From: Atherinomorus stipes
Taxonomy: Eukaryota > Chordata > Actinopteri > Atheriniformes > Atherinidae
Length of the DNA stretch: 64,000 nt
Assembly (NCBI GenBank): GCA_023101725.1
Contig: JALJCO010012898.1
Span: 40,962 to 104,961, forward strand
Reading direction: 5' to 3'
The notes beneath the pieces were generated by a model. The model ran no database searches. It was given only the letters and a program-made list of their open reading frames with translations, and was not told the origin of the DNA. Of the stretch, positions 24,040 through 34,779 are shown piece by piece; the first letter of the stretch is position 1, and each line of letters begins with the position of its first letter. Position numbers and translations under genes: made by a program.

Positions 24040-25020
24040 GTCAAAGGAGCAGGAGTCATCTCTGGATCGGAAGTTGTCTCTGGATCGGAAGCTGGAGGTT
24101 CCCCCTGGAGAACCTGGAAAGGACCGGTCCACCGTTTGGCTCTGCAGTGCTTCATGCGTGTTTCCCGAACCAGGACCCAATCACCAGGCTGCAGGGTGTG
24201 GAGTGGACCTTCCGCTGGACATGGGAGGGCCGCCTGGACAGTGGTTCTCATCTGAGAGAGAACTTTAGACAGATTTTGACAATAATACAACATAACATTT
24301 TCACAATATTCAGTAAACCTGGAAGACTGTGGGGGTTCCAGTCTGATGTTGGGATGTCTGCCAAAGAGAATCTCAAAAAGAACTGAGACCTGTCTGGACA
24401 TGTTTCCTCATTCTCATGTGCATCAAAACCAAAGGAAGTGCCTTGACCCATCCCAGTCCGGTTTCCTCACAACACTTGGCCAACTTGGCCTTCAAGGACA
24501 CCATTTTCATGCTCAACAGTGCCTCCTGACTGTGGATGGTATGCACAATGAGTTTTGAGCTGAAACCCCATAGCATCACTTACCTCTTTCAATGCTGTAT
24601 TCACAAAGTGAGTCCCATTATCTGAAGAAATCTGAGCTGGAATTCCCCATCTTGGAATGAACTTCATGATTAATGCTTTTGCGACCATTGAGATTGTCGC
24701 ACTCTTTGCCGGAAAAAGTTCAGTCCATTTTGGACCAAAGGAAAAGTAGGTGGATCATGTCCCACTGGTGGGCAAGAGATGGCTCTTGTAGTGTTAAAAT
24801 GAACACAAATCACAAATCAAACATTTCTGGAAGAACTTTTCTGCATAAGCAGTGAATCCTTTTGTGAGCCATTTTGAAAGCACAGAACTCACCATTCCCC
24901 CCTTCGACACATGATCTTTCCCATGGGAGAGCCGAGCTATCCAGGGAAAAAAGGTGTCGAGGTAAACAAGGGCGATGGTAAGCAGAACGCCAAACACCCT
25001 CAGGATCCACACTGCAGCCA
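24036..25020 (-). pseudogene. pol: Integrase, frameshifted
   Basis: An HHCC-type N-terminal part is seen near 24794-24950 (HGKDH ... FFQKCLICD). The core has the SSDNGTHF word (second catalytic Asp) and HPQSGGTVEHENG (catalytic Glu) at about 24510-24640. The C-terminal domain, LQPGDWVLVRETRMKH and RWTGPFQVL, lies at about 24100-24200. These pieces sit in at least three reading frames and the core looks shortened near the first Asp, so no active enzyme could be made. Confidence 0.8.
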
Positions 25021-25068
25021 GCATTCCTCCATGCAGAACGTTCAGCAGGACTGGAAAAACTCTGAACA

Positions 25069-25320
25069 TCAAGAAGAGAAGCTGGAGGAGAATGAGAAGG
25101 AATGGCTGCAAGTTGGAAAGGAGAAGACTGAGAAGCAATTTTTTGATGATTTGTCAGCAAAATCATTATCATGAGCAACTTCAGTGGTCTCTTGTGTGTG
25201 AGCTTGACATTTCACCACAGCAATTTCTGATGAAAGAAGAATCCCTTCCAAGAGCTCAGCCACCTGATGGTGGTTAAGAATGGGTTTGCCATCAGACTTA
25301 AAAAAACTTTCTATAGTGCC
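25069..25320 (-). pseudogene. pol: RNase H C-terminal remnant
   Basis: A frame reading GKPILNHHQVAELLEGILL then EIAVVKCQAHT and NDFADKSSKN matches the last part of retroviral RNase H, including the conserved KCQAH and FADK words. The catalytic N-terminal part of RNase H is missing with the RT core. The frame then runs into low-complexity serine-rich sequence. Confidence 0.75.
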
Positions 25321-25492
25321 AGAGGGCACCAAAATCAGGACAAGGAACAATAATCCCTTTTTTAAAAAAATAAGATTCAAAAACAGGTCTGATTCCCTCA
25401 AGAGCTTCTGGTTTGAGGGGGGTACTGTTTCTGACAGGGCTGGTAGTCAGATTTACTGTAGGAGAAACAATCACAGGAGGGCAGTTATGCAC
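25320..25492 (-). pseudogene. pol: Reverse transcriptase N-terminal stub
   Basis: The phrase LKPEALEGIRPVFESYF followed by GIIVPCPD is the opening of the RT domain in class I retroviruses. It stops there: no PVKK block, palm or YxDD catalytic motif follows. Instead the sequence passes within a few codons into the end of RNase H. This is a deletion of most of RT (in intact relatives this interval is well over 1 kb, from general knowledge). Confidence 0.7.
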
Positions 25493-26106
25493 CAGGCTGG
25501 TATCATGTGGAAACTTTGCCTACAAACTGTCAGGGACAGAAGACAAGGCGGCGAGAACCACAGGCACTAGAGTGGCAGGAGTTGCTGCCCAAGTGGACAC
25601 TTCATCACCTACCAGACTTGCAGTTCTCTGGTAGTGAATCATGCAAAGCTGATTCTGCTTGTACAACTGAAGCTGAGGAGAACAGAAAACATTTTGGTCA
25701 GAAGTGGGTTGCCAATCCTGAACCAAAGGTGTTTTGGTAACAAAGGGACCTAAATCTCTCCATCTGGCTATCCTGTGTTTAGCCAGAGAAATGTGATGGA
25801 GCCGTCTGGACCTCATACGGCTGTTGCTGTCTAAGAGTTAGTATAACAAACAAAGCACACATACAGTACATATATCCCAAAATATGTCAGTCACAGTCAG
25901 TCGGTCAGAAGTCTGGCAGTAGAACAGTTTCTCATAGTCAACATCTGGGCCATCGAGACAAAAATTAGATGTGCATTGTAAGGTCCCCTCCTTCATCCCG
26001 ACTGCCTCTGGGGACAGTCTACTGTCACAAAGAGACTGCCAGAGAGAGGAGGTGGGCCCGCTTCCTACTATCCACTGATAAACATGCAGGAGCGATTGGG
26101 TTTTAT

Positions 26107-26400
26107 TTAATCATAGAATGAGCATCTGTATTCAGGTCTGACAAGTTGCAGGAAATCTGCAGCCCCTGTGGGACCAGAAACAATACAAATACCCAGTTTG
26201 CACATTAGATCACGAGCCAAAAGATTTACTGAAGATACTTTAGACAGGAGGAAACTGTGCCCAAATATAAATGAGTCATTCTGACATTGCAAAGGCTTCG
26301 TGAAAATTTCTCTGTCTCTGTGGCCTCCAGCTGAGATAGACATTATGGTCTTTGAACTCAATGGTGGAGTGGGTTCAATGGCATCACTTCAACACTGAAT
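26107..26400 (-). pseudogene. pro: Retroviral protease remnant
   Basis: The frame carries VNLLARDLMCKLG near its C-terminus, the block that follows the flap and precedes RT in gamma/epsilon-type retroviral proteases. Upstream an ATHSVLK-like word is visible in frame, but the place where the catalytic DTG should precede it reads differently, and two stops interrupt. This protease would not be active. Confidence 0.65.
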
Positions 26401-26539
26401 GTGTTGCACTACTATATATCGTAAACACTACAGTCTGATTTTTTATTTCTATTTTTCCTAACCTTTATTTTTTTTCAGGAAAGTCCCATTGAGATTAAAA
26501 AACCTCTTTTCCAAGGTAGTTCTGGATAACTGGCCAGGC

Positions 26540-26675
26540 AACATGTTTAAAAAAAAAAAAAAAAAAAAACAAACAAAAAAGAACTTAGTCTTCAACTGTA
26601 AGTTTAAAGAGGGGAAAAGATTTAAAGGCTTCTGCTGTAAGGTGTGTATATAAGTGTGTGTGTGTGTGTGTGTCT
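26540..26675. repeat. A run and (TG)n microsatellite inside the gag-pro interval
   Basis: The plus strand has about 20 A residues (26551-26570) and (TG)n near 26653-26673. Between them is sequence starting aaagtcccattgagatt, a phrase I associate with dispersed fish repeats, so this may be a separate insertion replacing part of gag. Confidence 0.6.
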
Positions 26676-27001
26676 GTTTCACTTCCCTTTCTTTGCGGCG
26701 CTGCAGAAAATGCAGGGTGGAGAAAAAAAAAACTTCTCCGGGGTCCTGCCTCCCAAGCCGTCCCCTCAGTCTCAATAGTTCTTAAATTGTCCAAAGCGGC
26801 CACAGAGGTAACAGGCCCCAGCTGGGATGGTTCGACCACGCCCCTGTCCCCCATGTCCACACCCCCTTCCTCCTCTCAGTCCTCTGCTGGCTCCTGTCGA
26901 GTGAGGTTGTCTGGAGAACATGATTTTGATCACTGTCCCAGTTCATGTTCTCAATTCTCAGATGTGGGCCAAGAATGTTGAGTTAGGCCAGGTCTGCTGG
27001 T

Positions 27002-27526
27002 TTAATGCGAGATGCCAGGAGACGATGGATTTCTGTGCCCGTAGGAAACATCTCTCTGCACAGAGCCTCTAATTCTCCAACAAAGCAGTCCCCATCCTCC
27101 TTTGGATTGGGGAGAAGAGCTGCAGTAGATTTCACATCTGCAGTCCAGGGCCGGTGCACCAAGGTGGGTCAGCAGTTGAACCTCACCGGGAACAGCTGGA
27201 GTGGAGCTGGTCACAGTGGAAGCAGTGGGACACTGTGAGGGTCTGAGTGTGGCAGGACCTTGTGCAGGGGTTGTAAGACTGGCCTGGGAGCTGGAATCTG
27301 GAGGGGACCCTGGTTCATCCTCGTGGACTTGCGATACCGGCACTGGTGGAGGGGGCTGCGGCTGTACCGGGAGACAGGAGTCCAGATAACGGTCCACCTT
27401 CAGCGCTTGCATACCTGGTAAACAGGAACAGACAGGGAAATGATGTGAACGACCCGGGTCTTTTGTGTAAGGTGGGGGTGCAATGGGTGTCTTTTCATAT
27501 GAAGCATTATCAGTTCTCTTTCCCAC
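27002..27526 (-). pseudogene. gag: gag-like N-terminal open frame
   Basis: An open frame of about 174 codons follows the leader. It is proline rich, with a PPPY motif near residues 18-21 that resembles a late-budding motif, and a second P-rich run near residues 57-62. The frame opens with GTG rather than ATG, so the start is uncertain. Beyond it (26400-27000) the frame changes and there is a CA microsatellite and an A run, so capsid and nucleocapsid regions are lost or unrecognisable. Assignment as gag rests on position and the PPPY motif. Confidence 0.5.
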
Positions 27527-27747
27527 ATCTCACGTCTAAACCTCCCCCATTTTCTTCACACATGCTTTTCTTTCTCTCCTCTCACATTCTTCCATCCACA
27601 TTTTCAAACATTTAATGTAATTCCTTCTTTCTTTGTATCACTACTTTGAATTTTCTTTTTCTTCTTCTCTTCATTTCTTTCCACTCAGTTTCAACTTTCA
27701 TTACAATTCTTTTTATAGTATACATATATATATATACATACACACAC

Positions 27748-27784
<37 letters not shown>

Positions 27785-28505
27785 TACACATATACATACA
27801 CACTGTACTCAAACTTCCCTGTTGGGGAAACCCATATATATATATATATATTTTATTTTTCCATTTTTTTTTCTCTTTCAGTCATTTAGGCCGTTTACAC
27901 AATTGGTACCATATATCTTTTCTTTTTTTTTTATGTCGACAGTGATTGGTGAATCCGGTGGAAGATCACACTGTTTCTTAACAGGCCTGTTTCCCATTTT
28001 CAGTCAGAACGTCTTCTGCTGGCTTTTATCCTTAGAGTTACCGTACTCTGGCACAAAAAATGCTAAAATGCCGCTTTTATCCTTAGAGTATCCCCGTACT
28101 CTGGCACAAAAATGCTAAAATGCCTTCCTAGCTACGTCCCGTAGGCGCACTAGGTAATTCCTGCTATCTACGCTTACCACACAATAACTAGAATATTGCA
28201 CTCTCTACAATATTCTCAGTATTGGCTATCTACACACAGTGTAATAGCCCAATATTGCACTCACAGCAATATTCAAACAGTTCTGTTTCCTCTCCTGGAT
28301 TCACCAATTTTCCTAATTGAAAACTTCTCACCGTGTGCTGTTGTGCTGCCTCCTCCGAGCAGACTGCTTCGGATCCCAGTGGTGACAGAACGGAGTCCCT
28401 TCTGCGGTCCCCCGTCTGGTTCAGATTACCCTTGGGGGCTGTGAGGAATTTGTCTCACAGGATGATCAGTCACCGACTCCAGTCCTCCGTCCGGTCACGC
28501 ATGGG
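27527..28505 (-). other. Provirus leader with tandem duplication and AT/AC microsatellite
   Basis: About 1 kb separates the primer site from the gag-like frame. It contains a roughly 50-bp tandem duplication (28022-28124, unit with tccttagagt...ccgtactctggcacaaaa...tgctaaaatgcc), several aatattg words near 28190-28280 and a long TA/CA microsatellite (27719-27810) plus (TA)n at 27834-27851. No conserved protein is visible. A packaging signal would lie here but cannot be identified by eye. Confidence 0.6.
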
Positions 28506-28523
28506 ATCCTGCCGACAACGCCA
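28506..28523 (-). promoter_or_regulatory. Primer binding site, serine-tRNA-like
   Basis: On the minus strand, three bases after the LTR end, the sequence is TGGCGTTGTCGGCAGGAT. It begins with the expected TGG and differs at one position from the complement of vertebrate tRNA-Ser 3' ends as I recall them. Position and sequence fit a retroviral primer site. Confidence 0.75.
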
Positions 28524-28526
28524 AAG

Positions 28527-29091
28527 TGTTGAGGAATTTTTCTTTAATAAAAGGCACGAAGATGAGAAGTTTTAACAAAGTTTTATTCAATGCTGCAGCA
28601 TATGAAAAATAGTGAGAGTCACTCAGTAGACGGATCTGCTCAGCGAGTCTGACCTCGCTTCCTCATTTGCAATAGATATACTGGTCCTGAAAGGGGAGTG
28701 ATTGGTTCACGCCTTACAGTTAAACAGACGTTGTCTCATCCATCAGGTCCAGCTCAGCTTGCACCTGATCTATGAGTAAGATATCCAGACAGACAACACC
28801 GTCTGGCCCCCTACGCTAAGTCAATTTTGGGACCCTGACCTAAAGTCAGAGGAACTAGTATCCTCTGCTTAACCTTTAAAAGAGGATCTTATACTGTCTG
28901 ATAGAAGCTGTTTATAGTTTCGTTCTGATTCATAGCTGACCTCTTCTTTACCCCTGCAGCACCAAATGTAACACAAGCATATTGTAGTTCACACATTTAT
29001 AAGTAAATAAGCAAATCACTCTTAATGAAATATGGCTCTTATAAGCAGGTAAAATTGATCATGACAAGCTTACGTGGGAATTTCCACTACA
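28527..29091 (-). repeat. 5' LTR of the provirus
   Basis: This is the second 565-bp LTR, upstream in the minus-strand sense and directly next to the primer binding site. It would drive transcription leftward. The three differences from the 3' LTR are all transitions (c/t, t/c and g/a). Confidence 0.93.
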
Positions 29092-29138
29092 CTTGAAAAG
29101 GTTGCCCCCATTTCGTCCTCTGAGGCAGGGAGAAGTTG

Positions 29139-29894
29139 AAGGCCCAATCCCAATTCTCTTTTTTACCCCTACCCCTTACCCCTTCCCCTTGGCCCTTGCA
29201 CTTAAAACGAAGCTACAAGGGGTAGGGGTGAAAGTCAACCCCTTCAAATTGGGACACCCCTTCAAGAATCACATATGTCATCAGTGATTCCGCCGGCTTG
29301 TGTGTAAGCAGATGTGCGCTGAGCTGTTGGTGCAAATCTGGAGAAATCAAGCCGTCTACAGCTGTGGATTAACGTTAACAAGCAAATTCGATTTTTGCAT
29401 GACATCCCTGCCTGTGTTTTATCCCATGAAGACCAGCAGCGATGCTGCCGAATTTCTTATTGATCATCTAGATTATCAGGGCTGCAGAGCACCGCTGGTT
29501 TTCAGCCTGGTAGCGTTTATATAACTGAAGCGTCAATGTAGTACTCGCGATTTTTTTTTTCATGTGCATTTTGCAAAAAAAATGACCGTTAAACATTTAA
29601 ACAGCATTAAACTAGACTATATAATGGTTTTCACACTTTTTAAACTTTATTTATGGAGAAATATTTACATTTGTGGATGTTTTTGGACTCAGTAGCAGCC
29701 ATCGTCCCAGTGATTTTCATACCCCTTCGTTTGAAGTGTGCTCTCGAAAAATCTTCGTTTGAAGGGGTATATAGCCCTAACCCTTAGCCCTTCCCCTCCA
29801 CCCTACAGGTATTGGGACACCCCTACCCCTACACATGAACGCGCAAAACAGAGGGGAAGGGGTAGGGCCAAGGGGTGAAATGGGATTCACCCTT
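29139..29894. mobile_element. Non-autonomous DNA element with CCCTACCCCTT-rich ends
   Basis: The left end GGCCCAATCCCAATTC and the inverted right end AGGGTGAATCCCATTTC are terminal repeats. Subterminal C-rich words (cccctaccccttacccc) appear on the opposite strand at the other end (29810-29880), and secondary inverted words (gggacacccctt) lie inside. The 74-aa frame at 29300-29524 is not recognised. Boundaries are good to a few bases. Confidence 0.65.
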
Positions 29895-29899
29895 AGTGT

Positions 29900-30470
29900 C
29901 CTCCTCAGGCTCCGTTCCTCAATGACTTCAAAACTCAGGAATACTTAAAGCCTTTCCAATTTCAGGCCTATGATCCTGACAATCAGGCCATTAAACCTGA
30001 CTGTAAAATTTTAACCAAAATTTCTGTCCACGCACTTGGACAAAGCATTACAGTACCAAATACTGTTGACCCTGACCAGGTTGCATTTATGAAAAACATC
30101 AACTGATATTATAAAATGGTCATCTGTTTTACTTGAATCAAACACAGAAAGATCTGGACATTGTCGATGCCCTCTCGATGCCGAGAAAGCATTTGACCAT
30201 GTGCATTGGGAATTATTATTTACTGTTTTTTCACAGTTTGGATTTGTACCCAATTTTATTGAATGGGTTAAAACAATATATAAAAGCCTAAAGATATCTG
30301 TAATTAGTAGATTTAATTTCACCTTTATTTACTCTTTCAAGAGGGATTCAACAGGGTTGCCCTCTGTCACCCTTGTTCAATATTGCATTGGAACCAATGG
30401 CTATTGCGATCAGAGCAAAGATTAAGGGTGTGGAGGAAGGTAGGAGTACACATAAGTTGTTGATGAACGT
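29900..30470 (+). pseudogene. L1/Tx1-type LINE reverse transcriptase remnant
   Basis: Translated pieces in several frames read like the middle of an L1/Tx1 RT: VKILTKI..HALGQSIT, then DAEKAFDHVHWELLFTVF, then FIEWVKTIY, then CPLSPLFNIALEPMAIAIR-like words near 30355-30420. Stops and indels are frequent. It is diverged from the larger LINE at 59.8-64 kb. Confidence 0.75.
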
Positions 30471-30493
30471 GTAACCCAGGTTATTCGTTAGGG

Positions 30494-30707
30494 CAGTGCT
30501 TCTCAATCCTGGTCCTCGAGTACCACTGCCCTTCATGTGTTCCAGGTGTCCATACTTTAACACAACTGACTCAAATGAATGGCTCATCAGCGGGCTTGCA
30601 AAGAACATGATGAGTGGTTCAGTTAGCTTGCATGAGGTCTGCTGGAGTTGGTAAGAACCAAAAAGTGCAGGGCAGTGGTACTTGAGGACTAGGCTTGAAA
30701 AACACTG
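30494..30707. mobile_element. hAT MITE, 214 bp
   Basis: CAGTGCTTCTCAATCCTG at the left pairs with the inverted right end CAGTGTTTTTCAAGCCTA; the repeats extend to about 38 bp. Flanking 8-mers are cgttaggg and cgctaggg (7 of 8). Confidence 0.88.
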
Positions 30708-32184
30708 CGCTAGGGTATGAAATTATGAAATTTCAGATTTTTGGTGATCAGTAAACGCATCGTAGACCGTAGTGTGCTCTCAGGTGCTATGTCACAACTT
30801 TCCCCCTTTTTCATCCCAATTCTTGGGTGAGAAACACACTACTCTAGTGTCCTCCACATTACGGAAAGTCGGGTATGTTGAGATGAGTTAATGTAGATAA
30901 GTCTCAAGAAAAATATGTGTTTGAAATTAAAACGTTTTAATGTGTAGTTAGAGTGAGAAGCAATGTAGCTGTATGCACACGAAGCTGAGTGAATTCAACA
31001 GGTAGTCGCCATTACACAGAGCTCTCTGGTGAGTTAGCTTTCCTCTACGTTTCTCTTAAATGTTACATACTTTTCTATGCTGATCTAATGAGTTATATAA
31101 ACTCCTGGAGTGTTTGAGTAGCAGATAAGCTAAAGCTGTTCAGTATGTGTGTTAGTGGTATTAGACATTGACAGCTGAGTAGGCTGGGCGTCTTAATATG
31201 GTGGTCTTCTGCTTAAACTGTATTTATGTTCTGTCTGTTTTCCATAAGCATGAATTGTTCCTGCTAGATTTCCATATGAGAGATTATTTTGTTTAAAAGG
31301 ATTTTTATCTCTTAAATTAGCTTTTGTATCAGTTTGATGAAAAAAACATACAAGTTGGTTAATTCCCCTGCACACTTGTGTGAAGGCTGTTTTTTTTTTT
31401 CCTGGTGTATTCGGTCCCACTGGATAAAATTCTTTTTGACGGTCTTCACCTGATGACTCCGCTGAGTCATTCTGCCTAGTGGGAAACAACTACTGCAGGT
31501 CAATTCCTCAGCGAGTTGGATACTGATACCGCTGGATGCTGATACCACTGGACGCTCGCTGATACTGCTAGACACCATAGCATTTTAAGAGGTGGTCGGA
31601 ACTTAAGGGCCCCAACATGCTCCAAACAAAAACCGTGAGCTCAGGTATTTTCTTTTCTTTTATGTTTTTGTCGCAATCAGTTTTTTTGTAATTTGTATGT
31701 TAAATAAATAGTCATTTTCTTGTTAAGTGAGTGTTGTGCACATTGTAGGCTGGAAATCCTGACGCTCTCTTGGTGGAGCAGTTACCACCAATCTCCTTCA
31801 AGTAAACCTAGACACTGATAAGAGTTAGACACATTTGGATGTCTTTGTAACCTTTTATAGATGAAGCTGTGGGTTTTTTGGGCCTGATTATTGTGTTGAA
31901 TCTGATCATACAGATACTGACTTTGCTGCCCGAGATACATAGTCCCAGCCCTTAAGGCTCAAAGCTTGGTCCCAGCAAATTACAAATGCATACGATATTT
32001 TGGCTTTAGTTTGCCACCTGAACGCTATTCATCATTTAATGAATATGTAAATGCAGCTGAGAACCGCTGGGTCTTTAATACTGTGCCCCTACCCAAAGTG
32101 AGGCCCCATGCGAAGGGTCCAGATGAGGCCCCCTCAGGCCACTGTCCAGTACCCCTAAATATTGGGCAATATGTAATGTATGTA

Positions 32185-32655
32185 TAGATGGGTTTCTGAG
32201 CAACATCACAGACCTGTGTTTTGCGTACAAGACTCGACTTTTAATGCAGATGAGGTCAAGATATGACGTGAAAGTGTCAAGGAAATATAATGTTTATGTC
32301 CTGGTATTTGTTCGGTTGCAAAAATCAAAAAGTTAATGCATGTAAACGGTTGAAAATGGTGAAAATAGGACAGTAGCAGTGACTGATCTTCAGAAAACCC
32401 TCTCGGATAACTTATTCAGGTTCAGACTACATGATTAATTTAGTCTTTCACCATGGTCAACATGTCGGATTAAACCACTGCGGTGGCAGAAATTATTCCT
32501 GTGTTCTAGACGGGAGACTGGTACTAACGCACAACACCGTAGCTGTGTGTGACAGCCGTCCTTTGCTCAGGTAGGAAAATAAAAAAAGAAGAATAAACTA
32601 ATTGTGGAGCCGTTTACAAACATTCACGCGGCATAACAACCCATCCCGGAGATTT
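32185..32655 (+). mobile_element. Truncated copy of the TAGATGGGTTTC element (copy D)
   Basis: The sequence TAGATGGGTTTCTGAGC and the following 450 bp match the left part of the element at 44656-45925, including gactcgacttttaatgcag and cttcagaaaaccctc. Similarity stops after cccggagattta, where another repeat (ttgaatatggaacat) begins. The right half is missing. Confidence 0.75.
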
Positions 32656-33330
32656 AAAGGTTGAATATGGAACATTTTTTTATTAAAAGCTATATTTAAA
32701 AAAAAAATAATACCTCCACAGGTCGTTTGGGGGTGTGCGGAATGAAAGTACTTCCCAGAAAAATTATATTTAGCCTAAAAATAATTATAAAATAAATTTT
32801 TACAGGTTCGATAATGGTATTTTATTTACGTCTATAAGCCAATACACGCCGCTATTGCGGGTTGCCAAATACGATCTCTGTGTGGAAACAATATTTTGGT
32901 CATAGTCAGGCTTGTACAGGGGAAAACCGTGGAGATGACGAATGAAGCAGCTGCTTCAGAGCCTTGTATATATTGTTATCTGTTTCTGAGGAGGAGTGAC
33001 CTGAGAAGAGCAAAACCTGGAGTAAATTTAGGTGAAGACTTCACTAAATGGACCCACATAAACTTTTCCCACGGAGTCAAAACACGGAAATGGCGACTTT
33101 CCTCCTGGATCGGTAAGCTAGCTTGTTTCCAATCAAAATTAAGTCAACTTGGTCTCCGGGTAAAGCTCCATATCATTACCGGACCCAATTGTTTTACTGT
33201 GGGAGGGAGGTCTGGCGTTTCAAAACAATACCCTGCTGTAAAAAATGCAATTTTTTTCTTTGGAGATTTGTCATATGCAGCAATGCCAACAACATGAACT
33301 AGTTTTTACTGCTATGTCATCACTCCTTTA
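32656..33330. repeat. Dispersed repeat beginning AAAGGTTGAATATGGAACAT
   Basis: The first 200 bp match 34780-34910 (aatacctccacaggtc, atgaaagtac). The tail cactcctttaaaaaatg is weakly inverted to the head, suggesting a DNA element. The 133-aa frame 32896-33297 inside it is not recognised and is probably fortuitous. Confidence 0.55.
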
Positions 33331-34779
33331 AAAAATGTACAGAAAGGGAAGTTCTGTCGGTTAATGTTTTTATGTGTTCAAACTTTTTTTTTTTTTTCGT
33401 TAAATTAAGTCACATGGTTTCACTAGACCCAGTAGACCTTTTCATGCTCAACACACTAATTGTGTTTGTCAAAATTAAAGTGACATAAGCTGACAAAGCA
33501 TTTCGCTGCTTTGTGCATCCAAAATCTCCTTCACAAATGAGAAAGGGTACTGTGGACTATAATCCTGTTAACAACCATAACATTATTAAGAGAAATAATC
33601 TTCAACCCAAAGTTCTTCACTAAAACATCATGAAGCGTGAAAAATAATGCTCTAGTTTTACCAAAGTTCTGTTTTAATTTCATGCTTCATTCTCCAAGGA
33701 AGGAGCATGATTTCTCTACAATTAGATGTTTGTGCCTGCTGAGCTAAAACATGTTAAGACCACAATTCTTTCTGATGTAAAATGAGGCAAGTTCCCTGTG
33801 TGTTAAGGAAAATACAGATAATTGGAGCATAAATCTTAGTTAAAAATCTCACGGACAAGCATAAATGCTTCTGAAAATGCTTATGTGCCATAGAAAGTAT
33901 GATTGGCAGGTTTTTTATTATGCAAAAATATGATGTGATTAACCCCTTCAAAGTGGTTGCAAGCTGGGATCCAAATGGTCTTAGGCAAACATAAATAAAC
34001 ACCACTGGAGATTTGGATTAATCATAGATTTTAGGATGTTAATCTCATATTCACAATTTTGTCTCAGTGATATGTGTTCATGATGCATTCATCATGGGGA
34101 CATGTTTCATTTGGAAACCTTTAGAACCAGTATGGAACGATGTGTGTGTCTCTGCCAGCCTCCTGAGGATGCCGACTTCCTTTTCCCACTGACCAGTCAG
34201 CCTTGTTTGCTGACACTAGCGGCAGGGTTGGACTAATGCAGTTGTGGGGTGGGTGGGTGCCAATCCAGTGTCATCCACTGGGTGGCTTGTGCTGGAAACA
34301 AGCTTTATTCTAATAAGATAATGCATCACCTGGGAGAGATGATGGGTGAGGCCAGTTAAGTGGGTTTCTGTTGTGTGATCTGATGGAAGGGTTGGCGATG
34401 AGGCTAAATGTTTGTGCATACTATATGGTTGTGGTAATGAAACAGAAGATGATCTGGACCCCTGTAATTGTAAATAAGAACTTCTGTTAATAAGCACTAC
34501 AGAGTTTATTGCACTATGAACTTCAAAGGGGAGCATTATCAGTACAATAAAACTCGCACCAACAAACATATGACCAAGCTATTCCCCGGGACCCAGCCCC
34601 ATCACAGAAGTCCTTATGGTGCTGGTTATTTTAACACATATGTCTTCAGCTTTTTTTTTTAATAGAGCAAAGGGAAAACAAAATTTGAAACAGTATAATT
34701 AACTTTATTGTTTCAATAATATATTGCTAATTTTTAAGCAGATGCTTTGACACCTTGTGTTCCTGAACATAAGTAAGTC
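33331..34779. other. Intergenic AT-rich sequence, no gene recognised
   Basis: I see no splice-bounded exon or clear transposon ends here. Open frames of 83 and 117 codons at 33754-34005 and 34216-34569 (minus) show no recognisable motif. Confidence 0.45.

Larger units (their letters stand above)
21928..29091 (-). mobile_element. Endogenous retrovirus (provirus), internally deleted
   Basis: Two direct LTRs of 565 bp (21928-22492 and 28527-29091) enclose about 6.0 kb. On the minus strand the order is LTR, primer binding site, 1-kb leader, gag-like frame, protease remnant, RT N-terminus, RNase H end, integrase, env, polypurine tract, LTR. LTRs start TG and end CA. They differ at only 3 positions by my reading. 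The interior is badly broken: the RT catalytic region is absent, and pol and env change frame repeatedly. Env is of the class I (gamma/epsilon-like) type by its transmembrane subunit. No matching 4-6 bp target duplication was seen (left flank ...tttttgtag, right flank cttgaaaag...). Confidence 0.93.

Noticed and set aside
27633..28118. Open frames of 161, 99 and 66 codons over 27.6-28.1 kb
   Set aside because: They are produced by the TA/CA microsatellite (IYIY and similar) inside the provirus leader.
32896..33297. 133-codon plus-strand frame
   Set aside because: No recognisable domain, and it lies in a dispersed repeat whose other copy does not preserve it.
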